A stretch of 9,157 bases of DNA from Thermodesulfovibrionales bacterium (GCA_022013235.1 JAKLQR010000198.1:1-9157), one strand, 5' to 3'. Shown: positions 1-7,829, counted from the stretch's first letter. Numbers and translations are program-made. Notes: generated from the letters alone by a model not told the origin.

Positions 1-317
1 AAAACAGCCTCGATCATCTCCTGCGGGGTGGCTCCCTTGTGGACTTTTTCAAGAACCCGTTCCGAGCCGCTCTCCAAACCGATGTAGCCAACAGTCAGCT
101 TTCTCCGGACAAGCCGCCGGATGTCCTCATCGCTTTTGGAAAGGATATTCCGGGCATTGAAATAAACTCCTATTCTGTTCAAATGGGGGAAGGACATATT
201 CAGAAGATCCAGAATCGGCATAAGCCTGTCCGTCGATAAGACGAGCCCGTCTCCGTCACAGAGAAAAACTCGTCTCACATCGGGGTAGGCCTCCTTAGCC
301 AAAAGAAGATAGTGTGA
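1..317 (-). pseudogene. Radical SAM protein, 5'-truncated internal fragment (continues past left edge)
   Basis: Reading the minus strand from about 317 to 1 gives an uninterrupted frame. It contains AKEAYPDVRRVFLCDGDGLV, then GVYFNARNIL, then GLESGSERVLEKVHKGATPQ. These are the second, third and fourth strand regions of the radical SAM barrel in the Elp3/HemN-like group, where a conserved GLESGS strand follows the cluster-binding part. The N-terminal CxxxCxxC segment that binds the 4Fe-4S cluster is absent: upstream of about 317 the frame changes into transposase sequence with no stop between. An enzyme without that motif could not generate the adenosyl radical, so I call this a pseudogene. 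The C-terminus lies outside the window, so the reaction cannot be named. The join is in frame, so a chimeric protein could in principle be made, but it would lack the catalytic cluster. Confidence 0.75.
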
Positions 318-498
318 TCCGCTCCCCGGCCGAGCCCAAGGTGCTTCGACCTGCTTGATGCCACAGTTCTTGCATTTTATCCTCGGCACCCGGGCATGCA
401 AGTAGGTCTCATATTGAAAAAAATTAAGATGCCGCCAGGTTCTCTCCTTTCCAGGGCTTCTCAAGGCCCAGGGCTGTTGAAAAAAGCATATGTTCATC
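318..498 (-). pseudogene. ISL3-family transposase, N-terminal remnant with internal deletion
   Basis: An ATG at 498-496 opens MNICFFSTALGLEKPWK, the typical ISL3 transposase N-terminus, and stops at 424 after a few out-of-frame residues. A second frame starting near 446 reads KERTWRHLNFFQYETYLHAR and then VPRIKCKNCGIKQVEAPWAR, the zinc-binding HARVPR.KC..CG....PWAR.GSG region of the same family. In intact members roughly 25-40 residues with a first CxxC pair lie between these two parts, so a deletion that also changes frame has removed them. After PGSG (318-320) the sequence switches to a radical SAM gene, so the catalytic DDE region is gone. An AGGAG-like ribosome site lies upstream of 498. 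The element cannot be active. Family assignment is from remembered motifs and is fairly secure. Confidence 0.8.
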
Positions 499-567
499 CA
501 TCAAGACTTCTCCTGCTAACGGTGTACTTACATTGAATATTAGCATGTCTCGATGGTATGATTAAAT

Positions 568-597
568 CTTTTTACCCACACAATATGGAAGAGAACC
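568..597 (-). repeat. Putative terminal inverted repeat (left end) of the ISL3 remnant
   Basis: On the minus strand the sequence beginning GGTTCTCTTCCATATTGTGT, followed by GGGTAAAAAG, lies about 70-100 bases upstream of the transposase start. ISL3 elements usually begin with GG followed by a TCTT-like stretch and a TGTGGGT-like core, and this has that look. The AT-rich bases just outside (598-605) could be one copy of the 8-bp target duplication. The partner end is not in the window, so this is a resemblance rather than a matched repeat. Confidence 0.45.
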
Positions 598-676
598 ATT
601 TTAGTTAACAAGTTATCCGTTCTTTGTGTCTTCGAACCTTCGTGGGCCTTATGAGATATTCAGGTTATCAGGAACA

Positions 677-1228
677 ATGCTATTTTTTATTATGTTCCTG
701 CTGCTAGGGAGCTCCCTGGAGGCCCAAAGCCAATCCGCAAGCGTTGCTGTCAGAGAAGAAACAATCGTCATCCCCACATATGATATTGACGATAATCCCT
801 ACCCCGTCTTTCCCGAGACTTACTGGAGCAATGACCTTTATCCTTACACCCTTTTGGATTCTCCCTCTTTGACTAAAAAGAACAAGAGCTATCGTTTGCT
901 GGTGTTGGAGAATGAATATCTCAGAATCACCGTTCTTCCCGAAGTGGGAGGGCATCTCTACAATTTTTACGACAAGGTAAACAAACGGGAAGCCGTTTAC
1001 GTGAATCATGTCATCAAGCCTCTCACTCACGGTTTACGCTGGGGGTGGCCAGCGGGAGGTTTCGAATTCAATTTCCCTCACGCTCATTACTATTCGGCAT
1101 GCGATCCGATCGACTACAGCTTGCGTAAAAATCCGGATGGAAGTGGGTCTATTTTTGAAGGTGTCCATCCACAACTGCACCACTTTGCCGCATCGATACC
1201 ATTTCTGGACCATCAATGCCTTTCATAA
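677..1228 (+). pseudogene. DUF5107 domain protein with TPRs, segment 1 of 3 (signal peptide and N-terminal domain)
   Basis: I prefer the ATG at 677, preceded by AGGAACA as ribosome site, over an in-frame GTG at 626 that has no such site. The product starts MLFFIMFLLLGSSLEAQ, a short signal-peptide-like segment, so secretion or periplasmic location is likely. It continues with YRLLVLENEYLRITVLPEVG, then GGHLYNFYDK, VNHVIKPL, and GWPAGGFEFNFPHAH...CDPIDY. These are hallmarks of the DUF5107 family, mutarotase-like beta-sandwich proteins often linked to carbohydrate processing whose exact activity is not established. After NPDGSGSIFEG (about 1160) this frame reads nonsense to a stop at 1228 while the family sequence resumes in another frame at about 1161. 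Homologues as I remember them have some 25-30 residues between those points, so this looks like a deletion of about 80 bases rather than a point frameshift. Confidence 0.8.
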
Positions 1229-3308
1229 CAATGAATATACTCAGGTTGTATTTTCAGCCAGAAGGATGTTGGATCATTCGCAGAAATATGTCTACACTTA
1301 TCCCATCTGGGGTGGACACGATGTGAGTTGGACCAAAAATCTATTCTCTGGAGGTTCATGGTCAGCCCTTGAACCTTACGATAACTTCTGGTGTACCTAT
1401 CATCATGATATCGAAGCAGGGATGGCTCATGTGGGAGATGTTCGCGTTATTCCTGGAAGCAAGTGGTTTGCCTATGGTTCAGGAGACAGGGCTAATTACT
1501 ATGGCGCCTGCATGTCCGACGAGGATGGCCCCTACATCGAGGTTGACTCTGGTTCTGATATCACTCAAATAGGATTCCGACGGTTATCGCCGTTGGGGTC
1601 TCATGGATGGGAAGAATATTGGTACCCGGTGAAAGGACTGAAAGGCGATATCGTCAAGATGACTAAAGACGCGGCCTTGAGCCTGATCCGGAATCGAGAA
1701 AATTTGGGAGTTGTGCTAAATACCACTTCTATGGTTGAGCAGGGGAAACTCATCATAAGGGTTGACGGGAAAACCATTCTGGAAGAGGCAATCTCTACCC
1801 TTCCCCTAAAGCCATATCTCAAAGAGATAGGCGAAATACAGGGGATTCTAAGCCTTTCTCTTCAAGACCGGGAAGGGAAAGAACTCCTTTCTTATACTGA
1901 TAACCCCATAGATGAAAGCAAACTGCCACCTGAAGGGCCCACCGTAAAAGACGGCAAGCAAGTAATTACCAATGAAGAATACGTGACCATGCACAATGAG
2001 GACTGGTGGCCAACCCGTGGCCGGAAAATTGAAGAAATGACGGCGGAGGAGTTATATCTGGCGGGTATGCGCGAACTCAGGGAAACACGGGAACGGTTTA
2101 AGGAAGCAGAGGAATATTTCAACCTGGCTCTGCAAAAAGATCCTGAATATTCGCCGGCCAGGACCGAACTTGGAATCCTTAACATTAATAAGGGATTACG
2201 GGAGGAAGCGGAAAAAGAATTCGCTCTCTCCATTAGAAGAAATCCGGAACAGGGGCCGGCATTTTACTATCGCGCATTGGTGCGGAAGATGCTCGGTAAG
2301 ACCTCACTGGCGATCAAAGATTTGTTTGAGGCGGCAAAGTACCACGAGACGTATGCCCCCGCCTATCATCTACTGGGACAAATAGCTCTGGCAAGTGGCA
2401 ACCTTGACGATGCAATCTTATACTTTTCCAACGCCGCCCGCACAAGTCATTCCTCGCAAGCGCGCCTCCTCTTAGCGGCAACCTATCGGAAGCTGAAGCA
2501 GTACGAACTTGCTCAGGCGGCGCTTAGAGACATCCTTTCGGATGAGCCAATTAACTATTTTGCCGCTTACGAACTGTATCTGGTAGCCCGAGAAAAACGC
2601 CAGGACGACAAAGAGGCCTACGATCAGTTCAGGGAAATTGTACGCGATGAAGAGCAGAGTTATCTGGAATTAGCATGTCTATATATCAATTCTCGACTCT
2701 ACCAAGAGGCAATTGACCTGCTCGAAAAGGTTCTTGAACTTCGAAAAGGGATGCAATGTTCTCCTCTGTTTTATTATTACCTTGGATACCTATACGAAAA
2801 GATTGGTCAAGATGCAGAGAGCAGCGAATATTTCCAGATGGCTCAGCGGATAGAGAATTGGGATTTAGTATTTCCCAATCGATTGGAAGAGATTTTTATT
2901 CTGGAAAAGGCGATCACGAGGGATCCTGGGGACTATCTGGCTCACTACGCTCTGGCCAATCTGCTGGCGGGCCGCCGCCGTTTTTCCCAGGCGCTGGAGC
3001 TGTGGCAAACTGCGGCTAAAAAAATAGATGCCCTTCCCCAGGAAAAGAAACAAGCGCTTGCAAGTGTGATAACCGTGCTCTATCGTAATATGGGACTCAT
3101 TCTCTGGAAATTCGAAAAGCAACTCGACGAGGCAATTCCCTATTATGAAAAATCGATCCAGTTCGTCGGCCGGCACTTCCAACCCTACCGCGAATTATCC
3201 TCAATATACAAGGAAAAAGAGAAGACGGATAAAGCCATTGAAGTAGCAGAATCCGGACTTAATAAAGTTCGCCATGCCTACCACCTGGTGGGAAGGTTTG
3301 ACCTATAA
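1161..3308 (+). pseudogene. DUF5107 domain protein with TPRs, segment 2 of 3 (rest of DUF5107, hinge and TPR array)
   Basis: The homologous frame resumes at about 1161 with VSIHNCTTLPHRYHFWTINA and continues open to 3308; an upstream ATG at 1008 in this frame only opens shadow sequence. Segments such as YTYPIWGGHDVSWTKN, VRVIPGSKWFAYGSGDRANY and DEDGPYIEVDSG complete the DUF5107 domain (to about 1575). An Ig-like stretch follows, then TAEELYLAG (about 2041), and from about 2095 a long run of tetratricopeptide repeats with the usual A..LG....G...A pattern to about 3270. TPRs mediate protein contacts. The frame ends with nonsense after ESGLNKVRH while TPR-like sequence continues in the next frame from about 3262, so a second lesion lies near 3250-3275. 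The three pieces total about 1000 residues, a little short of the roughly 1100 I recall for full-length members, which fits two small deletions. Confidence 0.8.
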
Positions 3309-3678
3309 AATGCTCGGCAAGGAGAGCGAGTCAAAACAATGTTGGAAGAGAGCTACAGCGGGAAGATATGACGCCTATGACCGCGGTAAACTTTATCAAG
3401 CAAAATCCTTCAAACAATTGGGCGAAGAAATTGTTGCCAGAGAATTGATGAACGATATCCTCTTTGCTTGTCAGACGAGTACGAGGGTTATTACCGAAGG
3501 CAAAGCCCCACCCTGGTTTGCATACATCTCCTATTTGCAGGCTGAGGTCTATGAGGACTTGGGTGAGATTGAAAAAGCAAAGGAATTCTACCGTAAAGCT
3601 GTTACCATCGATCCCGCTCATACCGAGCCCGTCTACACAGATGCATCAAATAAGCTGAAGGAGTTAGAGAAAAGATAA
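3262..3678 (+). pseudogene. DUF5107 domain protein with TPRs, segment 3 of 3 (C-terminal TPR-like end)
   Basis: The third frame reads KFAMPTTWWEGLTYKMLGKE and then SESKQCWKRA. This matches the place in DUF5107/TPR proteins where a phrase of the type YWLGLAYEALGKEEEAR...WEKAA occurs near the C-terminus. One canonical TPR follows, beginning AEVYEDLGEIEKAKEFYRKA at about 3541, then a stop at 3676-3678. The ATG at 3274 has no convincing ribosome site and is probably not a real start. It could be expressed alone only by reinitiation after the 3308 stop, with which it overlaps by 35 bases. I treat it as the tail of the broken upstream gene. In intact relatives a further block of perhaps 40-70 residues separates it from segment 2; that estimate is from memory. 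Confidence 0.7.
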
Positions 3679-3717
3679 AGATATGTTCAGGTGATAAGAT
3701 AACCCGCCGTCGATCCA

Positions 3718-3746
3718 CTTTCTCTCATCAGTTTAATCTGAGAAAG
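3718..3746. terminator. Weak hairpin between convergent genes
   Basis: CTTTCTC at 3718-3724 pairs perfectly with GAGAAAG at 3740-3746 around a 15-base loop, 40 bases after the DUF5107 tail stop. There is no clean T run, so termination is only suggested by position. Confidence 0.25.
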
Positions 3747-3779
3747 AAGTACTCTTATATAAAACAGCGGGATAATAAG

Positions 3780-3806
3780 CCAGGAAGTTCGGTTAGTTTA
3801 TCCTGG
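3780..3806 (-). terminator. Weak hairpin downstream of the HD-GYP gene
   Basis: CCAGGA at 3780-3785 pairs with TCCTGG at 3801-3806 around a 15-base loop, 15 bases past the stop of the minus-strand HD-GYP gene. Further along on the minus strand, TGTTTTATAT is the nearest U-rich stretch. It may be a weak or Rho-assisted terminator. Confidence 0.3.
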
Positions 3807-3820
3807 AAAATAACAATCTG

Positions 3821-6319
3821 TTACCCAAATTTGTAGCCTTTCTCGGTAAAAACTCTCAAGCAAGCATCAACCACTTCAGGATCGTAAAGAACACCCCTAT
3901 TCTGTGAGATTTCCTCTAACGCCTTATCTATTCCGAGAGAAGGCCGGTAAGGGCGATGAGAGGCCATGGCCTCAATCGCATCAGCCACAGCCAAGATTCT
4001 TGCTTCCATAAGAATGCCTTCACCCGATAGACCTGTAGGATATCCAGAGCCATCCATCCTTTCGTGATGTTGAAGCACAATGTCGCAAATAGGCCAGGGA
4101 AATTCCACCGTCTTCAGTATGTCATAAGCGACCTGGGGGTGAGATTTGATTATACCGAATTCGGCTTCGGTTAACCGACCGGGCTTGCTGAGAATTTCAG
4201 CAGGTACATATATCTTGCCGATATCGTGAATACGTGCCGACATGCGGATCCCCTCAACCTGTTCCTCTGAAAAGCCCATCTCTTTGGTTATGGCACAGGC
4301 AAGTTCGGCCACCCGCCGTTGATGACCAGCAGTGTAGGGGTCCCTCATTTCAACTATGGATGTTACGGTCTGGATAGTCCCCTCCATAGCCTTCTTAGAC
4401 CTTTCCAGACTCTGTCCAAGTTCCTCCTCCATCTGCTTGCGCCCGGTGACGTCTTGATACATAACCAGGAATTGCTTTTCACCATCCCAGAGCACTTCTC
4501 CACGGGACACTGATAGATATCGTACTTGACCATCACTACGCACAATGCTGATCTCGTAACTAGGTGGGACATGTTCCCCTCGTTTCCTCTTCCTTATTCT
4601 TTCCCTGTGCTCATCGTAGCTCTCAGGAGTGTAACGCTGCTTTCTAGGCACAGCTTCAAGTTCCTCAACACTACTGTAGCCGTAGATATCCAGCATAGCC
4701 CGGTTGGCGTAAAGATTCTTTCCATCTTCATTAACAATACGTATTCCTAAGGGCGAGTTTTCTATTGAGTCACGGAAGTTTTGCTCCGAGATGAGTAGAG
4801 TTTCCGCCGCTCGCTTGCGTTTGGTGATGTCTTGTATGACAACGAGTTCTTCTTCTTCTTCTTCTTCTTCTGCAAAAATGATTCCTCTCGCTGTGATATT
4901 CAATATCCGCTCACCCAGCTTTTCTGATTGATAGCGCAGTTCAAAATTCTCCAGTGTATCTTCAGTCTCAACCAACTTAGTTAACTCAGCACTGAGCTTG
5001 CCATCCTCATCTCCCAGTATATCGGCTATTTTGCTGCCCATTACCTTTTCGGGTTCTGTTTGAAATAATTTATAGAAGGAACGATTGGCACGCTTTATCC
5101 TAAAATCCTTATCCAGAACAATTAAGGACTCCGGGACAGTAGCTATTATATTTTCTGATAATCTCTTTTCTTTTCTTATTTCTGCTTCCGCAAGCTTCAG
5201 TTCTGTGATATCCTTCGCTCCCGCCACCACGGCGATAACGTTGCCCCCTTCATCGTTCAGCACGCTGGCGTTAAACAACATCGGAATAAGCCGCCCGTCT
5301 TTGGTCTTGTAGGTGAGCTCGCGATTGCGGATGGTGTCTTGTGAGCGAAGGGTTTCTCCCGTTTCGCGTTGTCTGAAAAATTGAAACACTCGACGCACTT
5401 CTTCTTCTTCTTCTTCTGCAAAAATATTGCCTACGGGCTGCCTCATGAGCTCTTCTTCTGTGTAGCCTAATAAATGACAGGTTTCTGGGTTCACGGTCTG
5501 TATTTTTGCTTCGGCGTCAACCACGATGAGGGTATCTAAAAAGTTTTGTATAATGGATTCAGTGTAAGCCTTAGATGCGGCGAGAGCATCTTCAGCAGCT
5601 TTCCGCTCGGTAATGTCTGTGCCCTGGGCAATGGTGGTTAAAACAGTGGTGCTGTCCTTAGCATAGATGTTCGCCGAGTTCCAGAGTACTAGCCGCATGT
5701 CCCCATCTTTGCGAAGAATCGGGATTTCCACCAACTCCCAGTACTCACCCTTCAAGCTGCGTGCGATCTTGCTTATCTTGCTCAGCGATTCATCTCGGCT
5801 TCCTTCAGGGAAGAACATCCCCAGTTCCTGGCCGATGACCTCGTCGGCTGTATAACCCGCAAGACGCTCGAAAGCATGGTTGAACCGGGTGACCCTTAAC
5901 CCTGGATTCCAGACGATAATAGGAGCGTTGGCGTAGTCCAATAGGCTATTCAGATAGTCCGATTTCTCCCTCAGCGCCTCCTCTGTCTTCGTAATCCGCT
6001 CAGTTAAAATAACAATTACAAAGGCAATAACTATAAATATAAGAGCTCGGAAACAATCATCAACAACCGGCAGATCCGGTCTAAAGATAATGTGACTGAG
6101 AATGAGAATCGCTGCAAAGAGTATAGCTACCAATAAACCTTTTCTCTTCCACCAAAGAGCTGCAAAGATAATCGGAATGTAAAAGAAGTGGGTGAAAATT
6201 ACCTCAATTTTAACTACCGCATGAAAATAGTAGCTCAAAAAGCAATAGACGGCTATAAAGATAGCCATTATCAGAATTTTGTATTTCTCTTTTTGTCCTT
6301 TAAATTTTATTCCCATCAT
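3821..6319 (-). CDS. Membrane-bound multi-PAS sensor with HD-GYP cyclic-di-GMP phosphodiesterase
   Basis: This 832-residue protein starts at an ATG at 6319 preceded by AGGGGC; a second ATG follows at once. Four membrane segments lie at about residues 13-31, 38-55, 61-78 and 89-106, with FFYIPIIFAALWW typical of PAS-linked sensor anchors. Four PAS domains follow at about 120-240, 250-375, 383-500 and 512-630, each ending in a PAC signature (GTDITERK, AKDITELK, IQDITKRK, YQDVTGRK). The C-terminal HD-GYP domain (about 650-830) has HDIGKI at 698-703, H727, and HHERMDGSGYP at 751-761, so all metal-binding and GYP residues are present and it is expected to hydrolyse c-di-GMP. Ligands of the PAS domains cannot be told. 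Two glutamate runs, E302-E307 and E484-E491, come from GAA microsatellites. It is the last gene of the minus-strand block, 64 bases after the fusion gene. Confidence 0.93.
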   Translation of the reverse strand: MMGIKFKGQKEKYKILIMAIFIAVYCFLSYYFHAVVKIEVIFTHFFYIPIIFAALWWKRKGLLVAILFAAILILSHIIFRPDLPVVDDCFRALIFIVIAFVIVILTERITKTEEALREKSDYLNSLLDYANAPIIVWNPGLRVTRFNHAFERLAGYTADEVIGQELGMFFPEGSRDESLSKISKIARSLKGEYWELVEIPILRKDGDMRLVLWNSANIYAKDSTTVLTTIAQGTDITERKAAEDALAASKAYTESIIQNFLDTLIVVDAEAKIQTVNPETCHLLGYTEEELMRQPVGNIFAEEEEEEVRRVFQFFRQRETGETLRSQDTIRNRELTYKTKDGRLIPMLFNASVLNDEGGNVIAVVAGAKDITELKLAEAEIRKEKRLSENIIATVPESLIVLDKDFRIKRANRSFYKLFQTEPEKVMGSKIADILGDEDGKLSAELTKLVETEDTLENFELRYQSEKLGERILNITARGIIFAEEEEEEEELVVIQDITKRKRAAETLLISEQNFRDSIENSPLGIRIVNEDGKNLYANRAMLDIYGYSSVEELEAVPRKQRYTPESYDEHRERIRKRKRGEHVPPSYEISIVRSDGQVRYLSVSRGEVLWDGEKQFLVMYQDVTGRKQMEEELGQSLERSKKAMEGTIQTVTSIVEMRDPYTAGHQRRVAELACAITKEMGFSEEQVEGIRMSARIHDIGKIYVPAEILSKPGRLTEAEFGIIKSHPQVAYDILKTVEFPWPICDIVLQHHERMDGSGYPTGLSGEGILMEARILAVADAIEAMASHRPYRPSLGIDKALEEISQNRGVLYDPEVVDACLRVFTEKGYKFG
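4847..4870 (-). repeat. Microsatellite (TTC)8, read as eight GAA codons
   Basis: Eight perfect TTC units on the plus strand encode E484-E491 in the third PAS domain of the HD-GYP protein, just before its closing beta strand. The tract is followed by TGCAAAAAT, the same flank as the second tract at 5399-5416. Slippage by one unit would stay in frame. Confidence 0.95.
5399..5416 (-). repeat. Microsatellite (TTC)6, read as six GAA codons
   Basis: Six perfect TTC units encode E302-E307 in the second PAS domain. With the 9-base flank TGCAAAAAT they form a 27-base exact direct repeat (5399-5425) with 4853-4879. The two copies sit at non-equivalent places within their PAS domains. Confidence 0.95.
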
Positions 6320-6332
6320 GTTGCCCCTATAG

Positions 6333-6383
6333 CTATATATTTGTCCAAGAATTATTCATTATTTTTTCACTATATACTTCCAT
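6333..6383 (-). CDS. Possible 16-residue ORF coupled to the fusion gene stop
   Basis: The ATG at 6383-6381 directly follows the TAA stop (6386-6384) of the RpoN-like/GIY-YIG gene. The preceding GGAGGA is a strong ribosome site that also encodes the last two glycines of that gene. The peptide is MEVYSEKIMNNSWTNI, ending 13 bases before the HD-GYP start. No family is recognised. It may be a short coupling or leader peptide that carries ribosomes from the fusion gene toward the HD-GYP gene, or simply chance. Confidence 0.3.
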   Translation of the reverse strand: MEVYSEKIMNNSWTNI

Positions 6384-7634
6384 TTATCCTCCGTTCGCCT
6401 TTGGAGTAACATGATTGCATAACGGAGAATCCCCAAATGTGGCTATAAAGAGCTCATAAAACCTTTTCTCTTCTTTTTCCCACCCGTGGGGGAGTTGAAT
6501 GCGTCTGAAAGCGCAGTTTTTTTCCTTAACGAATTTCCTTATGCCGCCATTCTTGCTGCATGAGCTTAGATGACCAAGCAATCTCTTTCTTAGGTTCTTT
6601 CCGCTTCCAATGTAGAATATTTTGCACGAGCCATTTGGGTAATCTATCTTGCTATTAACAAGACGGAGCTCATATACTCCTGGACATTCGGGGGCGTTGT
6701 TCTTAACCGATGGGATGGTAAATGGATAAATGTTGGAAAAATTTGCCAGTATTGAGCGATACACATAGCCATTCCTTTTAGAGTACGGCGATATCCCCAA
6801 ATCCTGCCTACAGTGCGCCACTCCCCTTCTTGTAATTAGTAAGCCATACTCTTCATTTAATTTGTGTCTTAACTCCTCGTCTGTGTATGGTCTTTTGAGC
6901 TGACCACTAGAAAAAATGCCGGTCCTCTCCTTATTCTCCTTATTCAGAATTGCTTTTATATGTCTTTTTACTATGTCCTTTCTACCGGCAAAAAAGAATC
7001 TTAACGGAACCTCCTTACCCTGGGGGGTGATAACAGATAGTCCGCGTATAACACGGGATATCCTACTTACATCTACTACAAAGTCAAAACTGCGGCTGCT
7101 TTCCCTAGAGTTAGAGATAATCCTTGCCGCCAGCGCTGATCTTGTGAGAGGCTTCAAATCCAACTCACTATTGGATTCAAAGTAATCCCTCTGATAGTCT
7201 AGTATTCCTTTTAGAATCTCATGAGTTATCAGATTTCTGGTATTGATGCGTCTCAATTTACTCAGAAGTCCGCTGAGATTCTTTTTCTCCTCCTCCGTTA
7301 GCTTTAGGTTGTTCATCCTCCTTCGCAGTTTCCCCCTGTTGATTTGGTATTCTATGGAAAGTTCCCTCTGGGTATAGTGGATAGAAAAATTCGCTCCCTT
7401 TTTAACCTTAGCAATAACTCCGACTTTGGGTAAAGCTGCAGCGTTCTTCTGCCTCAGTATCTTCGCGCCCGGAACCGGTTTAGGAATTATAATGCTTTCC
7501 TGAGCTAACCTTTTATAGAGTGGTAATCCTTCGATCTCGCTAATGAAAGTAATGAATCTCTCTACGCCACACTCCAGAAAATTTGCCAGAATTATCTTGC
7601 CGACGAGCTCATTCTGATTCCTCTCCCCCATCAT
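6384..7634 (-). CDS. Fusion of a sigma-54 (RpoN)-like DNA-binding half with a GIY-YIG nuclease domain
   Basis: This 416-residue protein has two recognisable parts. Residues about 70-290 resemble the second half of sigma-54: LPKVGVIAKVKKGANFSIHY (core-binding strand region), HEILKGILDYQRDYF (138-152), KPLT (161-164), SRISRVIRG (190-198), TPQGKEVPLRFFF (203-215, cf. TPRGVFPLKFFF), and TRRGVAHCRQDL (268-279) at the place of the RpoN box ARRTVAKYRE, 5 of 10 identical. Residues about 316-410 form a GIY-YIG domain: GVY 319-321, YIG 341-343, R349, H355, E394 and N407, all expected catalytic positions. The Gln-rich activator-response region I of sigma-54 is absent; residues 1-65 match nothing I know. 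No clear ribosome site precedes 7634, but a small ORF overlaps the start by ATGA, suggesting coupling. The role is unknown: a promoter-like-site nuclease or an aberrant regulator are the main options. Confidence 0.82.
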   Translation of the reverse strand: MMGERNQNELVGKIILANFLECGVERFITFISEIEGLPLYKRLAQESIIIPKPVPGAKILRQKNAAALPKVGVIAKVKKGANFSIHYTQRELSIEYQINRGKLRRRMNNLKLTEEEKKNLSGLLSKLRRINTRNLITHEILKGILDYQRDYFESNSELDLKPLTRSALAARIISNSRESSRSFDFVVDVSRISRVIRGLSVITPQGKEVPLRFFFAGRKDIVKRHIKAILNKENKERTGIFSSGQLKRPYTDEELRHKLNEEYGLLITRRGVAHCRQDLGISPYSKRNGYVYRSILANFSNIYPFTIPSVKNNAPECPGVYELRLVNSKIDYPNGSCKIFYIGSGKNLRKRLLGHLSSCSKNGGIRKFVKEKNCAFRRIQLPHGWEKEEKRFYELFIATFGDSPLCNHVTPKANGG

Positions 7635-7747
7635 GATGAAGCAGCTTTTTGTCGGAGCACTATATGAGTTTCCTTTCTACATTTATCCAAGAGCTTGGTC
7701 ATATTACAATGAAACGAGCTTCCCACTACCACTTTTGCGATTGGCAA
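7631..7747 (-). CDS. Possible small ORF overlapping the fusion gene start
   Basis: The frame is open from a stop near 7818 down to the TGA at 7633-7631, which overlaps the first ATG of the next gene as ATGA. There is no ATG near its 5' end. The drawn start is a TTG at 7747, with GGAGGAAAGGG some 11-25 bases upstream; GTG at 7732 or a start further upstream are alternatives. From 7747 the peptide is about 38 residues and contains KVVVGSSFHCNMTKLLDKC. The frame upstream is rich in Lys and Glu (LKRLEKNRHKEEREL). I recognise no family. The residue mix and the ATGA overlap are the only support, and the exact start is undecided. Confidence 0.35.
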   Translation of the reverse strand: MPIAKVVVGSSFHCNMTKLLDKCRKETHIVLRQKAASS

Positions 7748-7829
7748 ATTAGCTAGTTCCCTTTCCTCCTTATGTCTATTTTTCTCCAGCCTTTTGAGTT
7801 TAGCTACAGTATGTATTTATGTTCAGGTC

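Noticed and set aside
39..239. Plus-strand ORF of 66 codons
   Set aside because: It is the antisense shadow of the radical SAM fragment, which has clear family motifs in the minus frame.
533..562. TTGAAT-18-TATGAT as a plus-strand promoter for the DUF5107 gene
   Set aside because: The -35 is only partly matched, spacing is 18, and it lies inside the ISL3 leader; possible but too weak to list as a feature.
1008..1160. N-terminal 51 codons of the ORF opening at 1008
   Set aside because: They are out-of-frame reading of the DUF5107 N-terminal segment; family sequence in that frame begins only at about 1161.
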